Shown in pieces: positions 1-11,067 of a stretch of 64,000 nt of DNA. The notes below the pieces were generated by a model. The model worked only from the letters and a program-made list of their open reading frames with translations. It made no database searches and was not told where the DNA came from. How positions within the stretch are numbered: the stretch's first letter is position 1; the number at the start of each line of letters is the position of its first letter. This DNA comes from Paenibacillus oryzisoli (GTDB taxonomy: Bacteria > Bacillota > Bacilli > Paenibacillales > NBRC-103111), in NCBI RefSeq assembly GCF_001653565.1, contig NZ_LYPB01000058.1, forward strand, positions 1 to 64,000, in the 5' to 3' direction. Made by a program: the position numbers and the translations under genes.

Positions 1-1558
<1,558 letters not shown>

Positions 1559-1597
1559 TTGACATTCCTCTCCCCACGTAATAAAATATTTTTACGT
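1559..1597 (+). promoter_or_regulatory. Promoter with inverted-repeat operator for the ArsR-like gene
   Basis: TTGACA (1559-1564) and TAAAAT (1582-1587) are separated by 17 bp. A perfect inverted repeat, ACGTAA (1576-1581) and TTACGT (1592-1597) with a 10-bp gap, straddles the -10 element. An operator over the -10 upstream of a winged-helix gene suggests autoregulation, which is inferred. Confidence 0.65.
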
Positions 1598-1631
1598 AAC
1601 ATATACTTTGTACACGGAGGCTATCCACTCC

Positions 1632-2225
1632 ATGCCACAAGAAAATGAGATCCAAGACAGCTACTACATCGAGTCCCCTGAGCAGGCGACTGTGCTGCTT
1701 AATCCGCTTCGCGGTGAAATTATCGCTCAGCTCTTAGAACCTGGATCCGCAGCAGAAGTGGCGCGAACCTTGGGTGAAACTGCTCAGCGCATCAACTATC
1801 ATCTTAAGGCGTTGGAGAAAGCCGGCTTAGTACAGCGCGTTGGCACACGCCAAGTGCGTAATCTGGTCGAGGTACTTTACCGCTCTATTGCCAAAACCTT
1901 TGTGCTCGCCGAATCACTGAGCATGAAGCCAGAAACCTTGCAAAAGCTGAAAGATCAGAGCTCACTCGCTCATCTCGTAACCACGTCTGAGCGAATTCGC
2001 CGAGATGCCGTGTTGCTCATGGAGCAATCGGACGTCGGAGAAGTGATTCCAAGCGCTACACTGCAGCTTCAAGTTAAGCTGTGCACAGAACAGCAGCGGC
2101 AAGCGTTTATTGAGGAATATGCGGCAATGGTCCAACAGTTAGTAGAACGGTACTCCGGTGTTCAGGATCAGACTGAAGATGCCTACCATGTTTTACTAGC
2201 TATTTATCCCAAACCGAAAGAATGA
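1632..2225 (+). CDS. ArsR-like winged-helix transcriptional regulator
   Basis: A 197-residue protein. Residues about 15-90 form an ArsR/HTH_20-type winged helix: a segment on gene pairs that 'reduce to' LNPLRGEIIAQLL, then a recognition helix with INYHLKALEKAGLV. The C-terminal 100 residues are mostly helical and match no ligand domain I can name, and no metal-binding Cys cluster is visible. The ATG at 1632 is chosen because GGAGG lies at 1616-1620; an in-frame TTG at 1608 would place the Shine-Dalgarno inside the gene. A 104-residue gene follows 13 bp downstream and is probably co-transcribed. The likely autoregulatory site lies over its promoter. Its targets are unknown. Confidence 0.75.
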   Translation: MPQENEIQDSYYIESPEQATVLLNPLRGEIIAQLLEPGSAAEVARTLGETAQRINYHLKALEKAGLVQRVGTRQVRNLVEVLYRSIAKTFVLAESLSMKPETLQKLKDQSSLAHLVTTSERIRRDAVLLMEQSDVGEVIPSATLQLQVKLCTEQQRQAFIEEYAAMVQQLVERYSGVQDQTEDAYHVLLAIYPKPKE

Positions 2226-2238
2226 GGAGGCTTATTCG

Positions 2239-2553
2239 ATGAGTGAAGATCAAGACCTCAAGCAACATTCAAGTCTGCCGCAACAAGAGACAGCTCCTTC
2301 ATCAGTTTCACCTGTAATCGCTTGGGAACAGTCACGAGAGCGCAGCTCCACGAATTGTTCCAACAGCAATGTCATTGATATCGACACGTATCGCCGGCAA
2401 GACTCCACTACGATAGATTCCGAAGCCACTGTTACCGTGCGCGAGTTCCCTTCTTTTCACAATGAAGAACCTGTTCGACTCATTATGGTTTCATCTGGTT
2501 TTGGCCAGAAGATTACGGTGCATGCCAATATGCCCCAATGCAAAGCCGCTTAA
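2239..2553 (+). CDS. Small unknown protein downstream of the ArsR-like regulator
   Basis: A 104-residue protein with AGGAGG just before its start, so well supported as translated. The first 60 residues are polar and low in complexity (Gln/Ser/Thr rich, probably disordered). The C-terminal 40 are more hydrophobic and could form a small beta fold. No signal peptide, membrane segment or known motif was seen. Its position 13 bp after the regulator suggests a shared transcript and perhaps a partner role, which is inference only. Confidence 0.6.
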   Translation: MSEDQDLKQHSSLPQQETAPSSVSPVIAWEQSRERSSTNCSNSNVIDIDTYRRQDSTTIDSEATVTVREFPSFHNEEPVRLIMVSSGFGQKITVHANMPQCKAA

Positions 2554-2634
2554 TGGGCTGAACCATTTAATTATATGAATCCTTAACCTTGCAAAATATT
2601 TGTGTCCCCAGCTAGTTGGCTTTAGGAGATTAAC

Positions 2635-2771
2635 TGGATTTTCTACATTTATTTTTGCTTAAAATCTCCTGTTTGGTGAAATCTTCCTTAATTAACGGGA
2701 GGAAATCCAGTTATTATGCAAAAGCACGCCATTTCGCTTAGATTAGCTGTATAAAATCCAGTTATTTTACA
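2635..2771. repeat. Dispersed intergenic repeat, copy 1
   Basis: The segment 2719-2770 contains ATTTCGCTTAGATTAGCTGT followed by an ATCCAGTTATTT-type tail. It closely resembles 14031-14080, in another intergenic gap. A second ATCCAGTTATT lies at 2704-2714, so the element is internally repetitive. It is non-coding and precedes clpP. It looks like a family of small interspersed intergenic repeats. Confidence 0.5.
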
Positions 2772-2815
2772 GTCGCGCCGTCATTTATAAACCCATTACA
2801 GAAAGGATGATTTCA

Positions 2816-3397
2816 ATGAGCTTCATTCCTATGGTTGTCGAACAAACTGCGCGCGGGGAGCGCTCGTATGATATTTACTCCAGATTGCTGAAAGACCGCA
2901 TCGTGTTCCTTGGTACAGAGGTGAATGATCAAGTCGCGAATGCGATTGTTGCTCAGCTTTTGTTCCTTTCCGCGGAGGATCCTGAGAAAGATATTTCTCT
3001 CTACATTAATTCACCGGGTGGTTCAACTTCTGCTGGACTCGCGATTTATGACACGATGAACTTCATTAAACCCGATGTATCCACGATCTGCGTAGGCATG
3101 GCCGCCTCAATGGGGGCAATTCTCCTCACTGCTGGAGCTCCAGGCAAAAGATTCGCCCTTCCGAATGCGGAAGTTATGATTCACCAGCCTTGGGGCGGCA
3201 CGCAGGGGCAGGCGAGTGATATTCACATCCGTGCCCAACATATTCTCAAAACACGCAGCATCCTCAATCGTATTCTCTCAGAAACAACCAAACAACCGAT
3301 CGAGAAAATCGAACGGGATACAGACCGCGATTACTTCCTAGAAGCTGAGGATGCACGCGCATATGGCTTGATCGATAAAGTAATTGAGCGCATCTAA
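2816..3397 (+). CDS. clpP: ATP-dependent Clp protease proteolytic subunit ClpP
   Basis: A 193-residue serine peptidase of family S14, the usual ClpP length. It forms tetradecameric barrels that degrade proteins fed in by ClpX or ClpC/ClpA-type ATPases in the cytoplasm. The catalytic Ser lies in [10 protein letters not shown] (about residue 98), the His in MIHQPWGG (about 123) and the Asp in the DRDYF segment (about 172). The oxyanion glycine loop INSPGGS is present. ATG 2816 follows AAAGGATG by 6 bases and gives the canonical [11 protein letters not shown] start. The gene stands alone and ends at a strong bidirectional terminator. Many Bacillales carry more than one clpP, so this may be a paralog. 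Confidence 0.95.
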   Translation: MSFIPMVVEQTARGERSYDIYSRLLKDRIVFLGTEVNDQVANAIVAQLLFLSAEDPEKDISLYINSPGGSTSAGLAIYDTMNFIKPDVSTICVGMAASMGAILLTAGAPGKRFALPNAEVMIHQPWGGTQGQASDIHIRAQHILKTRSILNRILSETTKQPIEKIERDTDRDYFLEAEDARAYGLIDKVIERI

Positions 3398-3421
3398 TCG
3401 ATACTATCCTCTCTATAAATA

Positions 3422-3464
3422 AACACAAAAAGGGACGTGCCAGCGCACGTCCCTTTCGTGTTTT
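3422..3464. terminator. Bidirectional intrinsic terminator
   Basis: AAAGGGACGTGC / GCACGTCCCTTT form a 12-bp stem with a 4-base loop, flanked by A-rich and T-rich runs on both sides. It lies between the convergent clpP and cohesin-SLH genes and can serve both. Confidence 0.9.
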
Positions 3465-3484
3465 TACTCTAAAACAGTTGATCT

Positions 3485-5743
3485 TTAATAGTCTGTTGAA
3501 GCTTCCGCAATATCGGCAAAAGCCCAATAACTCTTCGCGACATCATCCCATGGCGATGTTGCAATGTTGCTACTCGGTTGGCGGCCGAGCCAGCGATTAA
3601 TCATCGTAACAGCTTCCGCACGAGTGATGGATTGTTCTGGCTTAAATGACCCATCTGCATAACCTTGCAGAATACCGGCGCCTTGCACCTTGAGAATCGC
3701 CTTCTCTGCCCAGTGGCCTGTCAGATCGGTGAAGCCCTTGCCAGACGAATCGTCTGGAAGCAGGATAGCCGCAAGGCTTGCCATCTCTGCACGTGTAATT
3801 CGTTGATCCGGAGCAAAAGTTCCATCAGGATAACCGCTCATCAGCTTCATTGCGGAAACTTTGGCAATGGATTCCACTGCCCAATGCGTAGCGGTAACAT
3901 CGGAATAATCAGCTTTATCTGCTTTCTCATCTTTTTTAATCACACGAGTTAGAATCGTTGCCATCTCTGCACGCGTTATCGCTTGTTCCGGACGGAATGT
4001 GCGATCCTCATACCCTTGGATGTAAGCACGATGTACTTCTGGCACAGCATTGAGCTGAACTAGTGAAAACGTACTGAACTTATTCACAGAGAATTGCAAG
4101 CCAAGATCACCTTCGGAAGAACCATAAGGCACCAACTGGCCACGCAGTAACTCCTTCGTTCCATCGCTATGCTCAACGTAAATGGCAAGGTTAGCAAGTT
4201 GCTCCTGGCTCAATTGTAAGCCATTCAGCGGCATAACAAGCTCAACTTTACGATTCTGCAAATTTGTTTCAATTGTCATCGGACGGCCGACAACAGTCAC
4301 GCCTTTCTCGCCCGCAACAGCCAACACAATGGTCTCCTTGTCAGCTCGGCCATTAATGGCTTGCTTCGCAGTTGCATCTTTAATGGGCACAAAATGGAAG
4401 TAAATATCGTCCTGGAAACCTTGCAGTGACGACGCTGGGATCGTAACTTTTACGTTGTCCGTCACGATGCCCACATTGATATTTGCATCCACGAACAGCC
4501 CAGCCGCATCCTTCGGCAATGTAACGTTCACTTCGGATACTTCATCTTTTGCATCTGGAATGATGATGTTCGCCGTATTCAGTTTGGCTTTTTGAATAGC
4601 TTCCACTGTCTGTTTAGCCTGTGACGTCGTCAATTGAATCCTATCGCTTTTCGTACCATCAGATTTCAGCGTTCTTTCAATTTCAGCTTTGGACACCGAA
4701 TCGGCATCTTTGGAACCCGGCGCTTTCACATCGACTTGAATAATATCTTTATTCGGCACTGAAGGTGAATCTGACTCTGGTGCTACAACAGTAACGCTGC
4801 CTGCTTGAAGTGTCTTCGTTAATTCTACAGCGTCTCCATCGGTCATTGTAAACTGCTGAATGTCCGTCACATCCGTGATGGTCAACGGCTTCACATCATA
4901 AGTCGTTGTGTTCTTAATTTTAAAACTAACCGTAAACAGCGTCTGACCGTTCACGAGTAGCTGATCTCCACCCGTTCCATCCACCCAGGCCGCTATCAAA
5001 TAACCGTCTGTATTGTTATAAGTGCTATCAAATACCGTTGCTTGAGATCCGGCAATTTTCACCACTTCAAGCGCTGAGACATCATACGCCATTCGTAAGC
5101 CAAACGAACCTACGCCTGCTGATGCCGAGCTTAACATGACGGGAACATCCACGATGTTACCATGCTGCCCCTGAACCTTGCCGATTGAAACAGTCGCCGT
5201 ACCCACCTGAGCGGTACCTAGTATCGTCACCTTACCTGACACTCTCTCGCTAATTTCCACTGGATCTTGTTCTTGAGTGAATGAACCACCTACAAGTGTA
5301 ATAGGCGTATCGCCTGGTGTTGCAGTTGGTTTAATCGTGAAATTCATTGTAAAAACTTTTTGCCGTTCAAAAATAAAAGTGGTCGGGAAGCTCTCGGCTT
5401 TGACGTACACACTTCCTGTTACTGTTTCAGTAGTGTCGAACGTCCCGGCCTCCACATCATTCAAGATCGGCCCGACGAGCGTCAACACATCAGGATCATA
5501 ATTCACTTTCATTGTATATTGCCAGAAACTATCGTCCGATGCTGTCTCGCCAGGCTGCATATACACAGCCACAGAAACCGTTTCGCCCGCATGACCAGAA
5601 GCGCTGTAAACGTCAGCTTGGAGAGGCAACGCACGAGTCGCGTGTACAACCGGCAGCAAGCTAATCATCAAGAACGCCATGATCAACAAGGCAACAACCA
5701 TTTGAGAGACACGGTTCGCAACTTGCAGAGGGGATATCTTCAC
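3485..5743 (-). CDS. Cell-surface scaffold: two cohesin-like domains plus three SLH domains
   Basis: About 752 residues. A signal peptide/hydrophobic segment lies at residues 10-35, followed by two cohesin-type beta domains (about 43-178 and 180-320). A charged middle region comes next, then three S-layer homology repeats at about 565-740 (for example GYPDGTFAPDQRITRAEMAS). SLH repeats bind pyruvylated secondary wall polymer, so the protein should be wall-anchored and display its cohesins outward. The GTG at 5743 is preferred because GGAG lies 10 bases upstream; the in-frame GTG at 5752 is too close to it. The gene starts 5 bp after the dockerin gene stop, so the two are co-transcribed. This implies that the anchor binds the neighbouring dockerin protein. 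Confidence 0.85.
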   Translation of the reverse strand: MKISPLQVANRVSQMVVALLIMAFLMISLLPVVHATRALPLQADVYSASGHAGETVSVAVYMQPGETASDDSFWQYTMKVNYDPDVLTLVGPILNDVEAGTFDTTETVTGSVYVKAESFPTTFIFERQKVFTMNFTIKPTATPGDTPITLVGGSFTQEQDPVEISERVSGKVTILGTAQVGTATVSIGKVQGQHGNIVDVPVMLSSASAGVGSFGLRMAYDVSALEVVKIAGSQATVFDSTYNNTDGYLIAAWVDGTGGDQLLVNGQTLFTVSFKIKNTTTYDVKPLTITDVTDIQQFTMTDGDAVELTKTLQAGSVTVVAPESDSPSVPNKDIIQVDVKAPGSKDADSVSKAEIERTLKSDGTKSDRIQLTTSQAKQTVEAIQKAKLNTANIIIPDAKDEVSEVNVTLPKDAAGLFVDANINVGIVTDNVKVTIPASSLQGFQDDIYFHFVPIKDATAKQAINGRADKETIVLAVAGEKGVTVVGRPMTIETNLQNRKVELVMPLNGLQLSQEQLANLAIYVEHSDGTKELLRGQLVPYGSSEGDLGLQFSVNKFSTFSLVQLNAVPEVHRAYIQGYEDRTFRPEQAITRAEMATILTRVIKKDEKADKADYSDVTATHWAVESIAKVSAMKLMSGYPDGTFAPDQRITRAEMASLAAILLPDDSSGKGFTDLTGHWAEKAILKVQGAGILQGYADGSFKPEQSITRAEAVTMINRWLGRQPSSNIATSPWDDVAKSYWAFADIAEASTDY

Positions 5744-5748
5744 AATGG

Positions 5749-8094
5749 TCACACTCCTTTCCCTAGGTAAACGTTGAGAATAAGCTGACTGTCTATGGCG
5801 TCGACATCGCCGTCTTCATCCATATCGAGCGCTTTTTTCTGTTCGTCGGTCAGCGTAATTTTGCCTTGCGCATATTTCGTTGCAAGCAGGCTATCCGCCG
5901 GCGTGACGACACCATCGCCGTTAGCATCACCTTTCAGAACAGTTACTGGCCCGCCGACTAGGCTGCTGACTGGCGTACCTGCCGCAGTTCCGGAGGCTGC
6001 TATCGGCGTCACTTCGAAAATAATGTATTTACCGAACTGCGCCGCTTTCAACTTCAGCGTCTTAGCAGTCTCCCCAGCAATAGAGGTTTTGTTCAAGCCA
6101 TCGGCATTATCGGCTGCATACCATTTGAAAGTTGTACCACTCTCAACGTCGTTGTCAGCGTCCGTATAATTGTAGCCCCCGGTCAGTGTCTGCGTAAGCA
6201 TGAACGTGCCGTTAATTTTTGCTTCCGAAGCCGTCGGCGCAGCGTTTGGAACTACCGCAGTCGCACCTGTAAAAGTAACTGGTGTACCTGTCAATGTACC
6301 CGTGCTCGCCACTGGCGTCACTTCAAAAATAATGAATTTATTCGCCTGTGCACTTGTCAGTGTCAGCGTATTGTTTACCGCTCCAGTAATCGCGGTTTTT
6401 CCAGTGCCTGCCGCATCGGTTGCTGTGTACCATTTAAATGTAGTTACACCTTCGAGATCGCTATCTGTATCTCCATAGGTGTACGTACCGTTCAATGTAC
6501 TTCCTTCTTTTAGCGTGCCCGTGAAACTCACGGCTGACGCTGTCGGAGCAGCGTTCGGCACTACCGCAGTCCCGCCCGTATATGTCGACGGTGTACCTGT
6601 CGGCGTACCCGTGCTCGCCACTGGCGTCACTTCAAAGATAATAAACTTATTAGCTTCCGCACTCGTCAGCGTCAGCGTATTGTTTACCGCTCCAGCTATC
6701 ACCGTTTTCCCGGTACCTGCCGCATCCGTCGCCGTATACCATTTATACGTCGTTACACCTACCGGATCGCCATCTGCATCGCCGTATGTATAAGTACCTG
6801 TCAGCGTACTGCCTTGCTTCAGATCACCAGTAAAGCTAACGTTCGTCGCAGTTGGTGCAGCGTTTGAAGGCCCCCAGTTTACAACACGCACTTGGTTAGT
6901 CGTACTAGTTTCCAGAAACGTTACATAGAGCGAGCTATTAACAACACTCGGAAAAACTGAAGTAGCACTGTTCGTCGTAACCCTGTTCAATCCTTTTGTC
7001 GAATTACCATCAACAGATGTCCAAGTTGTTCCGTCATATTGTTTAACACGAACCTGATTGGTACTTCCTTCTTGCCAAGCTACATATAAATTGCTATCAA
7101 AAGCAACCAGTCTCGGTGTATAAGCATTTTGACTTGTATTGTAATTAAGTCCGGTTGTTTGCGTGCCGCCGTCTACCAACGTCCAGCTCATACCGTCGTA
7201 TTTTTTCACACGAATCTGATTTTTTTCACCAAAAGCAACGTATAACTCGTTGTCGTAAACTGCTATATAAGGAATATATGCGCCAACAGCAACATCCACA
7301 TTAAGCCCTGTGCCTGCATTCCCATCAACAAAGCTCCATGAAGAACCGTTATACGCCTTCACTCGCACCTGCGATACCGTGCTGCCATTCTCACTCCAAA
7401 CCACATAGAGCTTTCCATTGTAGACAGCCACTTCCTGATTTTGGGCCGCTTTCGTGTTGTCCTTGTTCAGCGAGGTGCCCCCATCCGCTAGATTCCAGGT
7501 GGATCCCCCCGCGTAGACCTTAGCTCGAATTTTGTTTGTACCGTCGCCACCCGTTTCGTCCCAGATAACATACAACGCGCTGTTATACACAACGAGCTTC
7601 GGATTTCTCGCATTTGTAGGACTATTTACATTCATGCCAAAATCGCCATCACCGTCAATACGGTTCCATGATGTTCCGTTGAACTTGGCCACGCGTAGCT
7701 GCCACCAGTTAGTCGAAGCCTGCTCCTGCCAAGCGGCATAAAGCTCGTTGTTAAATACAACCAGATTAGGCGTTGTCGCTTCGCGTGAAGCGTCTTTATT
7801 CAGCGGTGTGTTATTATCGGCCGTCACCCATTCGCCATTCGTCATCTTCTTGACACGAATTTGATTCTTGGTGTCATATACCTCCGCCCAAATAACATAA
7901 GCCGTACCGTTCCAATCTACCATCCTTGGACTGCTTGCATTTTTCGCCGTATTGTAGTTAATACCCGTCGTTTCCGAATTACCATCTACGAAATTCCAAG
8001 ATTCCGCGAACGCAATCGTGCTGTACATCATAATAAATGAAAGCGACAGCACCACAGCAAAAATCATACTGCAACTTTTTTTCCACGTTTTCAA
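5749..8094 (-). CDS. Secreted beta-propeller/Ig-like protein with C-terminal dockerin
   Basis: 781 residues from a TTG with GGGGG 9 bases upstream. A signal peptide is clear (about residues 1-30, cleaved after AFA). Residues about 30-405 hold repeated blades of roughly 55-60 residues with recurring YVIWAE / VRVKKY patterns, a propeller-like fold. Three Ig-like repeats of about 95 residues follow, each with a TFKWYTATDAAGTGKT-type core. The last 65 residues are a type I dockerin with two calcium loops (GDANGDGVVTPADSL and DMDEDGDVDAIDSQL). No glycosidase catalytic domain is recognised, so the cargo may bind carbohydrate or surface ligands. The partner is probably the cohesin-SLH protein encoded just downstream. 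Confidence 0.85.
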   Translation of the reverse strand: MKTWKKSCSMIFAVVLSLSFIMMYSTIAFAESWNFVDGNSETTGINYNTAKNASSPRMVDWNGTAYVIWAEVYDTKNQIRVKKMTNGEWVTADNNTPLNKDASREATTPNLVVFNNELYAAWQEQASTNWWQLRVAKFNGTSWNRIDGDGDFGMNVNSPTNARNPKLVVYNSALYVIWDETGGDGTNKIRAKVYAGGSTWNLADGGTSLNKDNTKAAQNQEVAVYNGKLYVVWSENGSTVSQVRVKAYNGSSWSFVDGNAGTGLNVDVAVGAYIPYIAVYDNELYVAFGEKNQIRVKKYDGMSWTLVDGGTQTTGLNYNTSQNAYTPRLVAFDSNLYVAWQEGSTNQVRVKQYDGTTWTSVDGNSTKGLNRVTTNSATSVFPSVVNSSLYVTFLETSTTNQVRVVNWGPSNAAPTATNVSFTGDLKQGSTLTGTYTYGDADGDPVGVTTYKWYTATDAAGTGKTVIAGAVNNTLTLTSAEANKFIIFEVTPVASTGTPTGTPSTYTGGTAVVPNAAPTASAVSFTGTLKEGSTLNGTYTYGDTDSDLEGVTTFKWYTATDAAGTGKTAITGAVNNTLTLTSAQANKFIIFEVTPVASTGTLTGTPVTFTGATAVVPNAAPTASEAKINGTFMLTQTLTGGYNYTDADNDVESGTTFKWYAADNADGLNKTSIAGETAKTLKLKAAQFGKYIIFEVTPIAASGTAAGTPVSSLVGGPVTVLKGDANGDGVVTPADSLLATKYAQGKITLTDEQKKALDMDEDGDVDAIDSQLILNVYLGKGV

Positions 8095-8273
8095 CCTAAA
8101 AGTCCCCCTCTAGAACTAAGTGAGATGCACTCTCCTGACCTTGTTCAAACAGCCAATCGACATGTTTCAACAAAAAGTCATGTCATGTTTATCATTCTAA
8201 GGCTGTTGTCCTGGCAGGCATAGTGACGAAAAGTCACTCTTTTCTCTTAATTACAATGTGAGGGAGCGATAAA

Positions 8274-8987
8274 TTGAAGTATAATGAAATTCTAGTGTGG
8301 AGGGAGTTGAACCAGAACATGTCTAACGCTTTACAAATTTTAATCGTGGAAGATGACGCCTTGTTACGAAGCGGACTGGAGCTTATTATTGCGTCCGAAG
8401 CGGATATGGAGGTTTGCGGAATTGCACGGAATGGAAAAGAGGCACTGCAACTCCTCGAAACAGCCCACCCTGATCTAGTACTCATGGACGTTCAAATGCC
8501 TGAAATGGACGGTTTGGCCTGCATCCGGGAAATTAGGAAACGCAATGCCGAACTGCCGATTCTAATTTTGACGACTTTTAATGAAGAAGAATATATTTTT
8601 CAGGGCCTTGCGGACGGAGCGAATGGTTATATTTTGAAAACATTGGACTTTGAAAAGCTGGTTCAAGCTATTCGTGACACCGTCAACAAGCAGTTTATCC
8701 TGCCATCACAAGTGGCCGCCAAAATTGCCCAGTATGCCGCAACAAACAGTCAATTTATGAAAGAAAAGCGGTTGCAGCTTTTTTTCGAAACCGACCAATC
8801 TTTTACCAAATCAGAACGTCCGATTATCGAACTACTGCTACAACGATTGTCCAATAAAGAGATTGCCGACAGCTTGTTTCTCACCGAAGGAACGGTCAAA
8901 AACAAACTATCGACTATTTACATTAAGCTAGGTGTACAGAATCGGCAAGATGCCATTCGCAATTTAGAGACCAACCTCTTGAATTAA
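8274..8987 (+). CDS. NarL/FixJ-family response regulator
   Basis: A 237-residue two-component response regulator. A receiver domain occupies about residues 20-135, with acidic residues in VEDDAL, phospho-acceptor Asp in LVLMDVQMPEMDG, Thr in LILTTF and Lys in YILKTL. A LuxR-type HTH at the C-terminus contains LSNKEIADSLFLTEGTVKNKLS. The TTG at 8274 has GAGGGAG 7 bases upstream; an alternative ATG at 8319 has GGAGGGAG 14 bases upstream and would still leave a full receiver. Its 3' end overlaps that of the histidine kinase gene by 4 bp, convergently. Whether the two are partners is unproven. Confidence 0.85.
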   Translation: MKYNEILVWRELNQNMSNALQILIVEDDALLRSGLELIIASEADMEVCGIARNGKEALQLLETAHPDLVLMDVQMPEMDGLACIREIRKRNAELPILILTTFNEEEYIFQGLADGANGYILKTLDFEKLVQAIRDTVNKQFILPSQVAAKIAQYAATNSQFMKEKRLQLFFETDQSFTKSERPIIELLLQRLSNKEIADSLFLTEGTVKNKLSTIYIKLGVQNRQDAIRNLETNLLN

Positions 8988-11038
8988 GACAGCACAGGCA
9001 GGATACAGTAAAATACGCTCCCGGCCCCTTTCTCGCTGCTGACTCCAACCTTACCGTGATGCTGTTCAACAATCTCTTGTACAATAGCTAAGCCAAGCCC
9101 GCTGCCGGTTTCATTTTTATCGCGATTGGTGTAGAACCGGTTAAATACAAGCGCCTGTTCAGCTTCTGATAAACCCTTGCCGTAATCTGCAATTTCGAGT
9201 ATGAACACATCTCCCACGCCGCTTGACTCCGCCTCGACCCTGCCTCTGAGTTCAATAACATGACTGACATCTTTACTGAATTGCACCGCATTGCTTATTA
9301 AATTTTGCAGCACCCGGAGCATCCGAAACGTATCTATCCGCAGTTGCACTGGGGGGTCCCCACTAGCAATACCGGTTAAAGCAGCATGCAAGATTACCCC
9401 TTCATCAGCTAGATCGCCTTCAAACTTGCGGTGTATTTCCTCGAACCAAGACGAAATATTTACAACCTCATATTTAAATGCAGTCTCTCGCGACTCCAGC
9501 TTAGACAATTCGAACAGATCATCCACCAAACGTTTCACATAAGACGTCTTCTCCAATAACTGCTCCGTAATATGCGTATTATCCTTGCCCATCGGCAGCT
9601 TCCCTTGAGCCATCAACTGCAGCCAAGTCTGTATGCCAACTATTGGCGATCCTAGATCATGTGCGATATTGGCCAGCATTTTGGTTCGTCGCTGATTCGC
9701 TTCATGCAGACTTCGGGTTCGATCCGTCACTTTCACTTCGAGCAATCTATTCGTCTCGCCTAGCTCTTCCACCAACACATCGTTGCGCCGAGAAAGCCGG
9801 ACGTATCGATGCGAGACGATGATCGCCTGCGCCATCACAAACGGTACGATGCTGTAACTTAGAAGTTCAATTGTCTGAACAATTCGCAAATAGTATAACG
9901 TATCATTAATAACTGCACATAAGATGAGAAGCAAAGCTACCAGATGGATCATGGCCCCTTCCCGTTTGCGCACACAAGCCTTGAGGCCAACGTACAGGGT
10001 AAAATAGAGCAGGATCCCTCCCTTAAGCACGCTTTGCAGTACCATTGACTCTGTATAAATACGGGCAGGCGTCACACAGATGAACAAGAACAGACCCGCC
10101 GAGACGAGTATAGCAATCCTTACCATACCTTGATGGACTTCCTTGGGATACAAGCTCCTCATCAGGAAGACAAGTGTGATCAAACCGAGGACCTCACTGA
10201 TATATTCTAGCTTCGTCAGCCCTTCCCAATCCTCTAGATGCAGCAGTTCGGCAGACAAATATCCGTTGATAAACATCGTTCTCATTGAGATAAAAAGAGC
10301 AATTAAGCCCACAAGTAAGGTGGCGAGGTCTCGTTTGCGCATGCCCCACACGATGAAGTGATAGATGCCAATCATTAGAAAACCGCCGATAACAAAGATA
10401 TCATAGAGCAACTCTTTTAAAATCCCTGGAATTAACGCATCCGTATCGCCATACGTAATTTCCCGTGTCATGCCGCCCTCACGGAAAGCGTAGTTAGATA
10501 CTTGGAGGACGATCTCCACAGTTTGCTGTTTGGGTTCAAAAAAGACAAGATTAATATGAGATCTCGGCTGTTCTTCCTCCATACTGGCGCCCACTTGGCC
10601 AAGTCCCGGCTTTTCGATGCCATCAATCCACAAACGGTATGCGCTCCCAATCGCCCTGAGAAATAAGGATTTATTCTTGCCCACGTCGGAAGCCGGCACA
10701 TGCAGAACCATCCGATACGTGCCGAAACCGTGGCTGGACATGCTCACGCCGTTCACTATACCGTCTGGCCACGAGGAAGGTACCTTCATATAGGAAGGCT
10801 GTAAGTCGGTCTGTACAAAATCTGCAGGCTGAAGCCACTGTTTCCAGTAAAACTCCCAGTCCCCATACAAAGGAATTACAGCCTGATCCCCTGTCCCCTT
10901 GTCCTCTATTTCCAGAACGCCTTTCTGAGGCTGATGCGCGACTGCTTCCACTGCAGCTGCTGAACAGACTGTCGTCAGGCTCATCATAAACAGCATAATT
11001 ACAAACACGATAGCGGTTAACACAATCCGCTTCTTCAA
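8984..11038 (-). CDS. 7TMR-DISM sensor histidine kinase
   Basis: 684 residues. Residues 1-27 are a signal/anchor. Residues about 40-190 form a 7TMR-DISM-type extracellular jelly-roll sensor (WEFYWKQWL, VPSSWPDG and GFGTYR are characteristic). Seven membrane helices follow at about 195-400, then a short coiled linker. The HisKA H-box is ANIAHDLGSP (about residue 460), and the HATPase domain has an N-box (NLISNAVQFS), G1 (ADYGKGLS) and G2 (GSGLGLAIV). It should autophosphorylate in response to an outside ligand, probably a small molecule or carbohydrate. A TTG start with only a weak Shine-Dalgarno is used. It is convergent with the response regulator. Confidence 0.87.
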   Translation of the reverse strand: MKKRIVLTAIVFVIMLFMMSLTTVCSAAAVEAVAHQPQKGVLEIEDKGTGDQAVIPLYGDWEFYWKQWLQPADFVQTDLQPSYMKVPSSWPDGIVNGVSMSSHGFGTYRMVLHVPASDVGKNKSLFLRAIGSAYRLWIDGIEKPGLGQVGASMEEEQPRSHINLVFFEPKQQTVEIVLQVSNYAFREGGMTREITYGDTDALIPGILKELLYDIFVIGGFLMIGIYHFIVWGMRKRDLATLLVGLIALFISMRTMFINGYLSAELLHLEDWEGLTKLEYISEVLGLITLVFLMRSLYPKEVHQGMVRIAILVSAGLFLFICVTPARIYTESMVLQSVLKGGILLYFTLYVGLKACVRKREGAMIHLVALLLILCAVINDTLYYLRIVQTIELLSYSIVPFVMAQAIIVSHRYVRLSRRNDVLVEELGETNRLLEVKVTDRTRSLHEANQRRTKMLANIAHDLGSPIVGIQTWLQLMAQGKLPMGKDNTHITEQLLEKTSYVKRLVDDLFELSKLESRETAFKYEVVNISSWFEEIHRKFEGDLADEGVILHAALTGIASGDPPVQLRIDTFRMLRVLQNLISNAVQFSKDVSHVIELRGRVEAESSGVGDVFILEIADYGKGLSEAEQALVFNRFYTNRDKNETGSGLGLAIVQEIVEQHHGKVGVSSEKGAGSVFYCILPVLS

Positions 11039-11067
11039 CTATTCATCAACCGCCTTCTCACTGTCAC

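Noticed and set aside
5277..6793. Several Val/Ala-rich plus-strand frames opposite the dockerin and cohesin genes
   Set aside because: Shadows of beta-rich repeat proteins with signal peptides on the minus strand.
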